The notes below the pieces were generated by a model. That model was not told where the DNA came from. It saw nothing but the letters and a program-made list of their open reading frames with translations, and searched no databases. The position numbers were made by a program, and so were the translations under genes. From DASYFG01 sp036498565 (GTDB taxonomy: Bacteria > Bacillota > Bacilli > Lactobacillales > Lactobacillaceae), in NCBI GenBank assembly GCA_036498565.1, contig DASYFG010000004.1, positions 682,001-746,000 of the forward strand: a DNA stretch of 64,000 nucleotides, in the 5' to 3' direction. Of this stretch, positions 8,487 to 15,933 are shown piece by piece (the first letter of the stretch is position 1; each line of letters starts with the position of its first letter).

Positions 8487-9869
8487 TTAATCTAACTCCT
8501 CTCCGTTTGAGCCAAAGGCTTTTTGGAACCAGTAGAATGATTTCTTTGGTACCCGTTTCAAATCACGAATTTCATCGTTGGTGCGGTTCACATACACGGC
8601 GCCGTAGCGTTTGTCCATGTTCCCTGATGAACTTGGAATGTCGATTAAGCCCCAAGCCAAGTAGCCCAAAACCGGCACCCCGTCTTCAAACATCGCGTCT
8701 TTCATCGCTGCCAAATGGTCGCGGTGGTAAGCGATGCGTTGATCGTCTTGGATTTCGTTTTCGCCGTCCCATTCTTCGCGCAAACCAATCCCGTTTTCGA
8801 TTGGGAAAAGTGGCAATTGATAACGGCTGTACAATTTGCTCAAAATGTCACGCAAACCAAGCGGATCAATTGTCCAGTTCCATTCGTTGGCTTCTAAGAA
8901 ACGACTCATTTCCCCGCCGTAATTCAAATAATAGTTCGGCGCAGTGCCGGCTGGGATTTTGTCCCCGTTGATTGTCCACGTCTGGTAGTAACTAAATGAC
9001 ACGAAATCAGATTTTTGCCGACCCAAAATCGCATCGTCTTCGGGACGATAATCCATGTCGATGTTGTTATTTTTCACAAACGTCAACACTTCGTTTGAGT
9101 AGCGACCGTGCACAAACATATCAAACAAATTATAGTTCAAAAATTCATCAACTTTGCGCGCAGCCAACACATCCACTGGCTTGCTGGTGGCTGGATAACC
9201 TTCAGAATAAGCCAACATACCACCGATTTTCAAATCAGGATAATTGTCGCGGATAAAGTTTTCAACGCCGGCATGCGCCAACATTGTGTGGTGGAAAATT
9301 GTGTACAAATCACTCAAAGTCTTATCGCCTTTGGTATAACCACCAATTTCAAATGCCAAATCCGTGAAGTACAAGTTGTGTTCGTTAAACGTAATCCAGT
9401 ACTTCACCTTGTGCCCGAAGCGCTTGATCATCTCTTGGCCATAACGCACGAACGCATCGACGACGTGGCGGTCCAAAAAGCCGTTGTATTTTTCCGCCAA
9501 GGCCAATGGCATATCAAAGTGATACAAGTTAATCATCGGCTCAATGCCGCGCGCAATCAAGGCGTCGATGTACTTGTCATAATAAGCAATTCCCGCTTCA
9601 TTGAATTCGCCATCGCCGTCCACAACCACACGTGACCATGAAATTTGGAAGCGATACATGTTCATGTTCATCGCCTTCATCAAATCAAAATCTTCTTCGT
9701 AACGGTGATATTCATCAATCGTTACCGCCCAGTCCATTTTGTCAGGACCGGCCTCGCGAATGTCGTAGACTGACGGGCTTTTTCCGTCTTCATTTGACCA
9801 GTTCCCTTCGGTTTGCATACTTGAAACTGAGTTTCCCCAGAAGAAATCTTTTGGCATCTCGTGCGTCAT
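8487..9869 (-). CDS. 6-phospho-beta-glucosidase (GH1)
   Basis: 460 residues from ATG 9869, which follows GAGGAG by 7 nt; the longer frame to 9884 would put the start inside this ribosome site. GH1 barrel: PKDFFWGNSVSSMQTEG at the N-terminus, acid/base Glu in WITFNEHN (about residue 165), nucleophile Glu in FPIENGIG, and LAWGLIDIPSSSGNMDKRYG near the end. The S...K-x-Y pattern there is characteristic of enzymes that bind a 6-phosphate. It hydrolyses PTS-imported phospho-beta-glucosides in the cytoplasm. No PTS gene is present in the window. Controlled by a promoter with two cre sites, so it should be repressed on preferred sugars. Confidence 0.88.
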   Translation of the reverse strand: MTHEMPKDFFWGNSVSSMQTEGNWSNEDGKSPSVYDIREAGPDKMDWAVTIDEYHRYEEDFDLMKAMNMNMYRFQISWSRVVVDGDGEFNEAGIAYYDKYIDALIARGIEPMINLYHFDMPLALAEKYNGFLDRHVVDAFVRYGQEMIKRFGHKVKYWITFNEHNLYFTDLAFEIGGYTKGDKTLSDLYTIFHHTMLAHAGVENFIRDNYPDLKIGGMLAYSEGYPATSKPVDVLAARKVDEFLNYNLFDMFVHGRYSNEVLTFVKNNNIDMDYRPEDDAILGRQKSDFVSFSYYQTWTINGDKIPAGTAPNYYLNYGGEMSRFLEANEWNWTIDPLGLRDILSKLYSRYQLPLFPIENGIGLREEWDGENEIQDDQRIAYHRDHLAAMKDAMFEDGVPVLGYLAWGLIDIPSSSGNMDKRYGAVYVNRTNDEIRDLKRVPKKSFYWFQKAFGSNGEELD

Positions 9870-9898
9870 TTTAGTGCTCCTCATGATTTAATAAGTTA

Positions 9899-9927
9899 AT
9901 TGTAAGCGCTTTCTAAACCGTTGTCAA
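9899..9927 (-). promoter_or_regulatory. Promoter of the 6-phospho-beta-glucosidase operon
   Basis: Minus strand TTGACA (9922-9927), 17-nt spacer, TACAAT (9899-9904). The -10 box is overlapped by a cre site. Confidence 0.68.
9901..9914 (-). promoter_or_regulatory. CcpA cre site over the -10 box
   Basis: TGTAAGCGCTTTCT on the plus strand; 13 of 14 positions fit the cre consensus TGNAANCGNWWNCA (only the final A differs). Its position over the -10 element predicts repression by CcpA-HPr(Ser-P). Confidence 0.7.
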
Positions 9928-9935
9928 ATCTGAAT

Positions 9936-9949
9936 TGTAAACGTTAACA
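9936..9949 (-). promoter_or_regulatory. Second CcpA cre site, upstream of the -35 box
   Basis: TGTAAACGTTAACA matches the cre consensus at every defined position. It lies 9 nt upstream of the -35 box and 22 nt before the divergent thiamine promoter. It could help repression by looping with the first cre, or influence the thi promoter. Confidence 0.65.
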
Positions 9950-9970
9950 AATTTAAATTTCATGCTCAGT

Positions 9971-9999
9971 TTGCAAAAAAAAGCGCACTGCGTTACACT
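9971..9999 (+). promoter_or_regulatory. Promoter of the TPP riboswitch / ykoEDC-tenA operon
   Basis: TTGCAA (9971-9976), 17-nt spacer, TACACT (9994-9999). The transcript would begin about 20 nt before the riboswitch. Confidence 0.55.
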
Positions 10000-10020
10000 A
10001 CACATGTAGTTGAATATTCA

Positions 10021-10095
10021 AACAATCTGGGGTGCCTTTTGGCTGAGATTATACCCATATAACCGGATCTGGTTCGTACCAGCGTCGGGAGTATT
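10021..10095 (+). promoter_or_regulatory. TPP (thiamine pyrophosphate) riboswitch, THI element
   Basis: Contains the conserved segments CTGGGGTGCC, GGCTGAGATTATACCC, AACCGGATCTGG and GTACCAGCGTCGGGAG in the canonical order. Known: TPP binding to this aptamer lowers expression of thiamine genes. It is followed by a strong terminator (10120-10163), so control is probably by transcription attenuation. Confidence 0.93.
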
Positions 10096-10119
10096 GCGTT
10101 TTAGAGATGACTTTTAAGC

Positions 10120-10163
10120 ATCCCTCGGATTTGTTTTTATGCACAAATTCGAGGGATTTTTTT
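10120..10163 (+). terminator. Expression-platform terminator of the TPP riboswitch
   Basis: ATCCCTCG and CGAGGGAT arms extended by ATTTG/CAAAT, followed by seven T residues (10157-10163). It ends about 108 nt before ykoE. Confidence 0.82.
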
Positions 10164-10270
10164 ATTCTCTTGCCGCACCAGAAAATAAATGTGTTGCGAA
10201 CTCGGGAAGCCCGATCATGCGCCACACGCTGATTTTCAACTACAAATACATTTTCTGGAGGCATATTCAT

Positions 10271-10852
10271 ATGCAAACTGTTGATTCATCAACAAAAAAG
10301 TTGTGGGCGTTAAAAGACGTCTTGTTGTTGGCGTTTGTCGCCGTGTTCATTGGGATTATTTTTTGGGTGCTTGGCCCAATTTATAATGCACTGTCGGCTG
10401 CCTTGACGCCTGCTGGGCTCGCACCGTTCACCAATGATTTGTTACTCGGTGGCTGGATGATGGCTGCCCCGCTCGCCAGTGTGTTAATCAAACGCGCCGG
10501 TGCCGGTTTACTTGGCGAAATTTTCGCGGCCGCAGTTGAAATGCTGCTTGGCGGTCAATGGGGCGTGGCGACTTTGTTGTCTGGCTTGATTCAAGGTGTG
10601 GCCAGCGAACTTGGCTTTGCTTTGACGGGTTACAAAAACTGGCGTTGGGTGGGGATTTTTGCCTCAACAGTGACTGGAACAATTGTGACGTTCGCTTGGG
10701 ACTTGTTCCGTAATGGCTATGCTGAATACAGCTTTGGCTTGCTTGTCGCCTTGTTTATCACGCGCTTCTTGTCAATTTTGTTCTTTGGCGGCGTGTTAGT
10801 GGTTGCCATTCAAAAGTTGATTGATCGTTCGGGTGTGTTGCAACGTGATTGA
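10271..10852 (+). CDS. ykoE: ECF transporter substrate-binding subunit YkoE (thiamine precursor)
   Basis: 193 residues from ATG 10271, with TGGAGG 9 nt upstream. Five to six hydrophobic segments; the first contains LLLAFVAVFIGIIFWVLGPI, and a middle segment reads FTNDLLLGGWMMAAPLASVL. Known: YkoE is the S-component of an ECF importer for hydroxymethylpyrimidine-type thiamine precursors, encoded with YkoD and YkoC. The gene order here (ykoE-ykoD-ykoC-tenA behind a TPP riboswitch) fits exactly. It binds the substrate in the membrane and docks on YkoC/YkoD. A longer frame reaching back to 10139 would start inside the riboswitch terminator and was not used. Confidence 0.88.
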   Translation: MQTVDSSTKKLWALKDVLLLAFVAVFIGIIFWVLGPIYNALSAALTPAGLAPFTNDLLLGGWMMAAPLASVLIKRAGAGLLGEIFAAAVEMLLGGQWGVATLLSGLIQGVASELGFALTGYKNWRWVGIFASTVTGTIVTFAWDLFRNGYAEYSFGLLVALFITRFLSILFFGGVLVVAIQKLIDRSGVLQRD

Positions 10853-12254
10853 TTTGGTAGTTGACCACGTCAATTTTGCTTATCGTGACACGCCAATTTT
10901 GACGGATGTGTCGCTGCAATTGACGCCCGGTTCTTTTAATTTATTAGTCGGACCTTCCGGCGGTGGCAAATCGACTTTGCTGAAATTACTGGCTGGCCTC
11001 TACCCGACGTTTAGCGGCGGGCATTTGACGGGCACGTTGACGCTCAACGGCTATGATTTAGGAAAAATCGTGCCGTTTCAGCGCGTGGCGCACTTAGCGT
11101 ATTTGTTTCAAAATCCGAATCGGCAGTTTGTGATGCAAACGCCGTTTGAGGAATTGCGCTTTAGTTTGGAAAATGTGCAAATTGACCCTGCCGACATCCC
11201 CGATCGCATTGAAAACGCGCTGGCGCAAGTCGACATGACCGCATTTGCCCACCAATCCTTACAAACTTTGTCCGGTGGTGAGCAACAAAAAATCGCACTC
11301 GCGGCCATCATCGCTCTCGATGCGGATTTGTGGCTGCTCGATGAACCCTTTGCCAACGTTGATCCAAGCGCGCGTTTGCACCTGATTGATGTGATCAAAG
11401 CCGCACAAAAAGCCGGCAAAACTATTTTGCTGGCCGACCATGATTGGAGCGGTTATCGCGAGGTAGTGGATGAGATTTTTGTGATGACAAACGGGCATTT
11501 GCAACAAGCTGATACCACCACACGCACCGGAATCCTCGCGCAAACACCTGTAACTGTGCCGATTAAGACGCTTTTGCCAAACACCGACCACGTGATTATC
11601 GACCTCCACAACGTCGCTTTGCAAAACGCGCATCGCCCACTTTTACAGCCAACCGCGCTTGACATCCCAGCACAAAAACGGATTTTGATCACCGGCCCAA
11701 ACGGCGTGGGCAAATCCACGCTTTTCTCAGCGCTCGTCAAATTGTACGCCTATGACGGCACCATTCATTTGAACGGCACCGACATCGCCAAACGCAAACT
11801 TGCCCAACACGTCAAAGACATCGCGCTCGTCTTCCAAAACGCCGAACAAACGTTTATCGCCATGACGGTGCAAGAAGAAATCACGGCCGCTTTAACAACG
11901 GCGCGCTATCCTGCGCTTTGGTCACCTGACAGATTAGACGCCGTCTTAACGCAACTCAATCTCGCGCATTTACGCGAGCACGTGGTGTACCAATTATCAG
12001 GTGGCCAGCAAAAAAAGTTACAAGTTTTGCTGATGTTGATGACCGGCACGCCGGTTTTGTTATTCGACGAACCGTTGGCCGGTTTAGACACCGCCTCGCA
12101 ACAAACCCTGCTCGCCCTCATCGCCGACATCACCGTGCAACAAAATCAAACGGTGCTCATGATTTCGCATCAATTACAAGCGGTCAGCGCGTGGTTTGAT
12201 TATCATTTGCACTTTGAAGATCAACAATTACACTACGTCGGAGGTGCAACATGA
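10845..12254 (+). CDS. ykoD: ECF transporter ATPase YkoD (two fused ABC domains)
   Basis: 469 residues from GTG 10845, which overlaps the ykoE stop by 8 nt (coupled). Two ABC ATPase domains in one chain. Domain 1 has GPSGGGKSTLL, signature LSGGEQQKIALA and Walker B LWLLDEPFANVD. Domain 2 (from about residue 245) has GPNGVGKSTLF, signature LSGGQQKKLQVL and LLFDEPLAGLD. This replaces the separate EcfA/EcfA' pair of group II ECF systems and powers uptake through YkoE/YkoC. The stop codon overlaps the ykoC start (ATGA). Confidence 0.9.
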   Translation: MIDLVVDHVNFAYRDTPILTDVSLQLTPGSFNLLVGPSGGGKSTLLKLLAGLYPTFSGGHLTGTLTLNGYDLGKIVPFQRVAHLAYLFQNPNRQFVMQTPFEELRFSLENVQIDPADIPDRIENALAQVDMTAFAHQSLQTLSGGEQQKIALAAIIALDADLWLLDEPFANVDPSARLHLIDVIKAAQKAGKTILLADHDWSGYREVVDEIFVMTNGHLQQADTTTRTGILAQTPVTVPIKTLLPNTDHVIIDLHNVALQNAHRPLLQPTALDIPAQKRILITGPNGVGKSTLFSALVKLYAYDGTIHLNGTDIAKRKLAQHVKDIALVFQNAEQTFIAMTVQEEITAALTTARYPALWSPDRLDAVLTQLNLAHLREHVVYQLSGGQQKKLQVLLMLMTGTPVLLFDEPLAGLDTASQQTLLALIADITVQQNQTVLMISHQLQAVSAWFDYHLHFEDQQLHYVGGAT

Positions 12255-12913
12255 ATCCATTTGTGAAATTCGCCACCATTATGGTGATTGCTTTGGAGTT
12301 GACTTTCATTCGCAGTGTTGCGGTGAATTTAATTGTGATTGGCGTGAGCGCGGTATTGTATTTGTTTTTGCATTTGCGTTGGCGCCAATGGCTGTGGTTG
12401 GTGGCTTTGCCGCTTTTGCCCGGACTGGGATCGTGGTTTTCGCTGATGTATTACAGCACCGGCGATCACGTGCACATGGCGTGGGTCATGCTCACGCGGG
12501 TGTACGCCTACCTGTGGCTCGGCGGTTTATTCACCCTGCGTTTGGCAAATGACCGTGATGAATTTTTGGCAACTTTAGAGCAAAAAATCCACGTCAGTTC
12601 AACATTCGTGTATGCGCTCATCGCCGTGCTCAACTTTATTCCAGCCGTCGAACAGCAAATCAAAACCATCCGTACGGCCGCACTCATGCGCGGACAAGTG
12701 CTACACGTTTGGGACGCGCAGTTGTATTTCAAAGCGGTGTTAGCGGCGATTCGCTGGTCCCAGCATTTGGCCGAAGGCATGGTCGCACACGGTTTTACCG
12801 AAGGTGCGCCGCGCACGCATTTGAGCAAAATCTGCATCCCCGTTTGGCAGCCACTGGTTGCTGTGGTGCTCATCGTGCTTTTTAACACATTATTGTTCCT
12901 AAAATTGAGGTAA
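12251..12913 (+). CDS. ykoC: ECF transporter transmembrane subunit YkoC (EcfT-type)
   Basis: 220 residues; the start ATG 12251 overlaps the ykoD stop and follows GGAGG. Several hydrophobic helices in the first half (KFATIMVIALELTFIRSVAV, then WLWLVALPLLPGLGSWF). A cytoplasmic coupling region with TIRTAALMRGQV lies near residue 155 and corresponds to the conserved Arg-containing coupling helices of EcfT proteins (A-x-x-x-R-G). It connects the YkoE substrate subunit with the YkoD ATPase. The last helix ends LIVLFNTLLFLKLR. Confidence 0.86.
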   Translation: MNPFVKFATIMVIALELTFIRSVAVNLIVIGVSAVLYLFLHLRWRQWLWLVALPLLPGLGSWFSLMYYSTGDHVHMAWVMLTRVYAYLWLGGLFTLRLANDRDEFLATLEQKIHVSSTFVYALIAVLNFIPAVEQQIKTIRTAALMRGQVLHVWDAQLYFKAVLAAIRWSQHLAEGMVAHGFTEGAPRTHLSKICIPVWQPLVAVVLIVLFNTLLFLKLR

Positions 12914-12916
12914 AAC

Positions 12917-13582
12917 ATGACTTTTTCACAAGAATTATTGCAGCGCGCCCAACCAATTATGGATGCCATCATGGATCATCCCTTTGTGCAAGGCATCGCA
13001 AATGGTGCTTTGCCGGTTGAAGCCGTGCATTACTATATTGAACAAGACGAACATTATCTACAAGATTACGTCCAAATTTCAGCACTCGCCGTGACGAAAA
13101 CGGATAACACCGACGATATCGCCAAACTCGTGGAATCGGTCAAATTCGTCAATGACGAGTCCAAAGCCCATCGTGTGATGCAAGATTACGATAACTACGC
13201 CATTCAACACACGCGACGCGGTCCGCAAAATACCTTGTACATCAATCACATGTACGAAGCTGCCTACCGCGGCAACTACGCGGATGTGATTGCGGCTTTG
13301 ACGCCGTGCCCTTGGACGTATGAAGTGATCGGCGAACGTTTGATTGCCGCGGGCGCCAATCACGACGCGAATTCGTTCAAAAAGTGGATTGAACTTTACG
13401 CCCCAAAACCTGATGTTGAATCAGTCAGCACGTGGCGTTTAGCCATTTTGGATCGTGAAGTTGAGCATTTCACGGCTGAACAAAAAGAACACGTCGCTCA
13501 AATTTTTCTTTACAGCATGGAAATGGAGTGGCGCTTTTGGGAAGCAGCTTGGGTGCAAGAACAATGGCAATTTGATTTTTAA
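12917..13582 (+). CDS. tenA: Aminopyrimidine aminohydrolase TenA (thiaminase II)
   Basis: 221 residues, the usual TenA length. All-helical TenA/THI-4 fold: FSQELLQRAQPIMDAIMDHP at the N-terminus, catalytic Cys in ALTPCPWTYEVIGERL (about residue 135), and the C-terminal catalytic Glu region SMEMEWRFWEAAW. TenA hydrolyses aminopyrimidine breakdown products of thiamine to HMP, which can be re-used. It sits 3 nt after ykoC behind GAGG, so import and salvage are cotranscribed under the TPP riboswitch. No thiD, thiE or thiM in the window. Confidence 0.93.
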   Translation: MTFSQELLQRAQPIMDAIMDHPFVQGIANGALPVEAVHYYIEQDEHYLQDYVQISALAVTKTDNTDDIAKLVESVKFVNDESKAHRVMQDYDNYAIQHTRRGPQNTLYINHMYEAAYRGNYADVIAALTPCPWTYEVIGERLIAAGANHDANSFKKWIELYAPKPDVESVSTWRLAILDREVEHFTAEQKEHVAQIFLYSMEMEWRFWEAAWVQEQWQFDF

Positions 13583-13586
13583 TGAC

Positions 13587-13612
13587 AAAAGCGGTGCTTA
13601 CGCATCGCTTTT
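13587..13612 (+). terminator. Terminator of the ykoEDC-tenA operon
   Basis: AAAAGCGGTGC-TTAC-GCATCGCTTTT, starting 4 nt after the tenA stop codon (one G-U pair in the stem). Confidence 0.75.
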
Positions 13613-13625
13613 CTTTTGGGAATTA

Positions 13626-13634
13626 TGCTATCAT
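13626..13634 (+). promoter_or_regulatory. Possible extended -10 promoter of the flavodoxin gene
   Basis: TGCTATCAT, a TGn-type extended -10 element, after the tenA terminator and about 25 nt before the flavodoxin start; no good -35 box. Confidence 0.42.
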
Positions 13635-13659
13635 GAAGAGAATAAAAGGAGTAATTAGC

Positions 13660-14112
13660 ATGCAAGCACATGTCGTTTTTGCCACGATTACGGGCAATAA
13701 TGAAGCCGTCGCCGATGTGATTATCGACGCCCTACAAAAGCGTGACGTTGCGGTCACAAAAAGTGAAATTTCGCAGACAGAAGTCGAAGAATTCAACGAT
13801 GATAATCTCGCCATTGTTGTGCCCTACACCTATGATCTCGGTTCTTTGCCGGATGAAGGACTGGATTTTTACGAAGATCTCCAAACCATTGATTTGACGG
13901 GGAAAATTTATGGTGTCGCGGGTTCTGGCGATATTTTTTATGAAGATGATTTTGCCGTGGCCGTGCCCAAGTTTGAAGCAGCTTTTGCCAAATCTGGGGC
14001 CACCCGTGGGGCCGAAGGTGTCTTGATTAATTTGTATCCCGACGCCGATGACGTACAAAAACTGACCGCCTTTGTCGATCAATTAATTGCAACCAAAAAA
14101 GAGAACGCTTAG
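13660..14112 (+). CDS. Flavodoxin
   Basis: 150 residues from ATG 13660, which follows AAAGGAG by 8 nt; the frame is open further upstream to 13582 but without a ribosome site. Short-chain flavodoxin: FATITGNNEAVADVI is the FMN phosphate-binding loop (family T-x-T-G-N-T-E), PYTYDLGSLPDEGLDFYEDL is the loop around the isoalloxazine ring, and GVAGSGDIFYEDDFAVAV the second ring-binding loop. It is a cytoplasmic electron carrier. Monocistronic, ending in a terminator palindrome shared with the convergent gene; the last residues KKENA are encoded by the terminator stem. Confidence 0.88.
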   Translation: MQAHVVFATITGNNEAVADVIIDALQKRDVAVTKSEISQTEVEEFNDDNLAIVVPYTYDLGSLPDEGLDFYEDLQTIDLTGKIYGVAGSGDIFYEDDFAVAVPKFEAAFAKSGATRGAEGVLINLYPDADDVQKLTAFVDQLIATKKENA

Positions 14113-14126
14113 GCGTTCTCTTTTTT
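14095..14126. terminator. Shared bidirectional terminator encoding both C-termini
   Basis: Perfect palindrome AAAAAAGAGAACGC-TTAG-GCGTTCTCTTTTTT. Both stop codons (TAG plus strand, TAA minus strand) overlap in the 4-nt loop. Each arm encodes KKENA at the end of its own protein. Confidence 0.88.
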
Positions 14127-14870
14127 ATAACTCTTTAAAATCCAGAACTGGCTCAACCAAATCGACAAACCAATGCCTAACATGCCAAGCAACAACGTCG
14201 CTAGCTCCGCCATTAACATTTTTGAATTCAAAAACGCCGACCACGTATAACCAAGCCGCACATACCAAATCACCAACGGCAAATTGGCGCCCAAAACGCC
14301 GAAAAACAACGTATTAACAGCCGTTCCCAGAATTTGCCGGCCAATAATTTCTGCCTGCAAACCTAATTGCGCGTGCGTCGGTGCGTCTTGTTCAATGACT
14401 TCATTCAAATCAGCCGTCACGGCCATCGCCGCTTCCGCCACCGCGCCCAAAGTCGACACGCTCATCATCACGAAACTAGTCGCCCCAAATGACAAACCAA
14501 CCGCCAACGATAAGCCTTCGAGTTCATCGGCATTTTCTTGTGCAAAACCACCGAATTGCCCCAAATCCTCAACAATAAAGGCCAAACAAATCAGCACAAT
14601 GAACACAATGGCACTCACACCAAACGCTTTATTTGCTACCTCAATTTCATCTGTGCCGAGGTAAATCGCCAAAGCCAGCATGACAATGCCGACCGTCACT
14701 GTCACAATCACCGGATTAAATTGCCAGTTAATCAGCACCAGTAAAATCAGCAAACTCATAAAATTCAGCGCCAACCCAAACAAAATTCGAACACCTTGAC
14801 GCCCACCAATCAGGAGCAATACAGCCGCCAGCACCAGCAACAAAACCGTAATACTAGTCATGTCGGCCAC
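14109..14870 (-). CDS. YibE/F-like membrane protein, second of a pair
   Basis: 253 residues. Seven or more hydrophobic helices begin with SITVLLLVLAAVLLLIGGRQ, with conserved-looking SVSTLGAVAEAAMAVTADLNEV in the middle and GRQILGTAVNTLFFGVLGANL after it. The GAVxEAA and N-T-L-x-x-x-x-x-G patterns are those of the YibE/F family (function unknown). It overlaps the 3' end of the preceding family member by 17 nt, so the two proteins are probably made together and may form one membrane complex. The C-terminus KKENA lies in the shared terminator. Confidence 0.75.
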   Translation of the reverse strand: MADMTSITVLLLVLAAVLLLIGGRQGVRILFGLALNFMSLLILLVLINWQFNPVIVTVTVGIVMLALAIYLGTDEIEVANKAFGVSAIVFIVLICLAFIVEDLGQFGGFAQENADELEGLSLAVGLSFGATSFVMMSVSTLGAVAEAAMAVTADLNEVIEQDAPTHAQLGLQAEIIGRQILGTAVNTLFFGVLGANLPLVIWYVRLGYTWSAFLNSKMLMAELATLLLGMLGIGLSIWLSQFWILKSYKKENA

Positions 14871-15933
14871 CTCCCACGCGCACCAAAATCGTCGCGGCCA
14901 TCGCGCTGGTCAAAGGAATGGCCAGCACAATGCCAATCGCTGAAATTAACGTCTGCACAATGCCCAAATTCAGCACCATTTCAAAAACATACGACCAATC
15001 GTTCCCATTGCGCAACGTGAGCAGCACCATCGCAAACGTCTCCGCCGCAAACAACATGAACAACACATTGATCAACGTGCCCATAATATCACGCCCAACC
15101 GCGACCCCCGACGTATAAAATTCCCGCCAAGTGTGTGTCTCTTGGCGTGCCATCCCAAACACAGCGGCCACAATGTCGGCGGCTTCGTCCATCACCGCCC
15201 CTAACAGCCCAATGATTGCCATCGACAAAAACAATGTTTCAGGGTTTTGGGTGACGTAAGTCAACGTTTCAAAATGTACGCCTGCATTTTGAGTTAAATT
15301 CAAAATCAATAAGGACAAACTCGCCGTCAACGCCGTACTGACAACCGTTGCCACTAACGCGACCAACATTTGCCACGTCCAACCGAGCACAAAAATAAGT
15401 GCCACAGCCGCCACAAACACCGCTAAAGTTGCAAAAATACCCAACACAGCTGGTTTTTCCAAATGAATATCCAACCAAACAGCCCCGGCAAACAAACTTA
15501 AGTTCACCAACAAACTCGCGCTCAACAAGCCAAAAGCACGCCAGCGACTAAAGACGCTAAACAGGCCAAAAACAAACACCAACAACGCGCCAATCACCGC
15601 ATCGCGCTTCAAACCACCAACCCGCCAAACTTGATCTTGGTGCGTCAACAAAACTTGTTGGCCAACGCGATAAACTGGCGTGAAAGCTTGAGAAACTTCT
15701 GTTTGATTGGTCAAGCGGACTTGCCCGGCGCGGTTTAATAATTTGATGGTCAAGACTTGCGTCACTTGCGTGTCCTGATTGTCATGCTCATCAGTTACCG
15801 TCGTGCGCTTGGTAGTTTGCACGTGCGTGATTTGACCAACTGGTTGTTGATAAATCGCCGCGTCGTGTGTCAAACCAACGTAGGTCAACAAGGCAGCCAT
15901 GATGACAAAAAGCAGGCGATACCTCACCTGCAT
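14854..15933 (-). CDS. YibE/F-like membrane protein, first of a pair
   Basis: 359 residues. One N-terminal membrane helix (LLFVIMAALLTYVGL), then an external domain of about 90 residues rich in Thr/Val (VTDEHDNQDTQVTQVL, VYRVGQQVLLTHQ), then about seven helices with the family core IIGLLGAVMDEAADIVAAV and GRDIMGTLINVLFMLFAAE. This matches YibE/F-like proteins, for which no biochemical function is established. The start ATG 15933 shares one base with the dnaI stop (TGATG), so it is coupled to the replication operon. Together with the next gene it looks like a split two-subunit system. Confidence 0.78.
   Translation of the reverse strand: MQVRYRLLFVIMAALLTYVGLTHDAAIYQQPVGQITHVQTTKRTTVTDEHDNQDTQVTQVLTIKLLNRAGQVRLTNQTEVSQAFTPVYRVGQQVLLTHQDQVWRVGGLKRDAVIGALLVFVFGLFSVFSRWRAFGLLSASLLVNLSLFAGAVWLDIHLEKPAVLGIFATLAVFVAAVALIFVLGWTWQMLVALVATVVSTALTASLSLLILNLTQNAGVHFETLTYVTQNPETLFLSMAIIGLLGAVMDEAADIVAAVFGMARQETHTWREFYTSGVAVGRDIMGTLINVLFMLFAAETFAMVLLTLRNGNDWSYVFEMVLNLGIVQTLISAIGIVLAIPLTSAMAATILVRVGGGRHD

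Noticed and set aside
10139..10270. Open frame extending ykoE upstream by 44 codons from ATG 10139
   Set aside because: The start lies in the loop of the TPP riboswitch terminator and has no ribosome site; ATG 10271 follows TGGAGG and gives the normal protein length.
13582..13659. Longer flavodoxin starting at 13582
   Set aside because: It would overlap the tenA stop and read through the terminator; ATG 13660 has a good AAAGGAG site and begins at the usual flavodoxin N-terminus.
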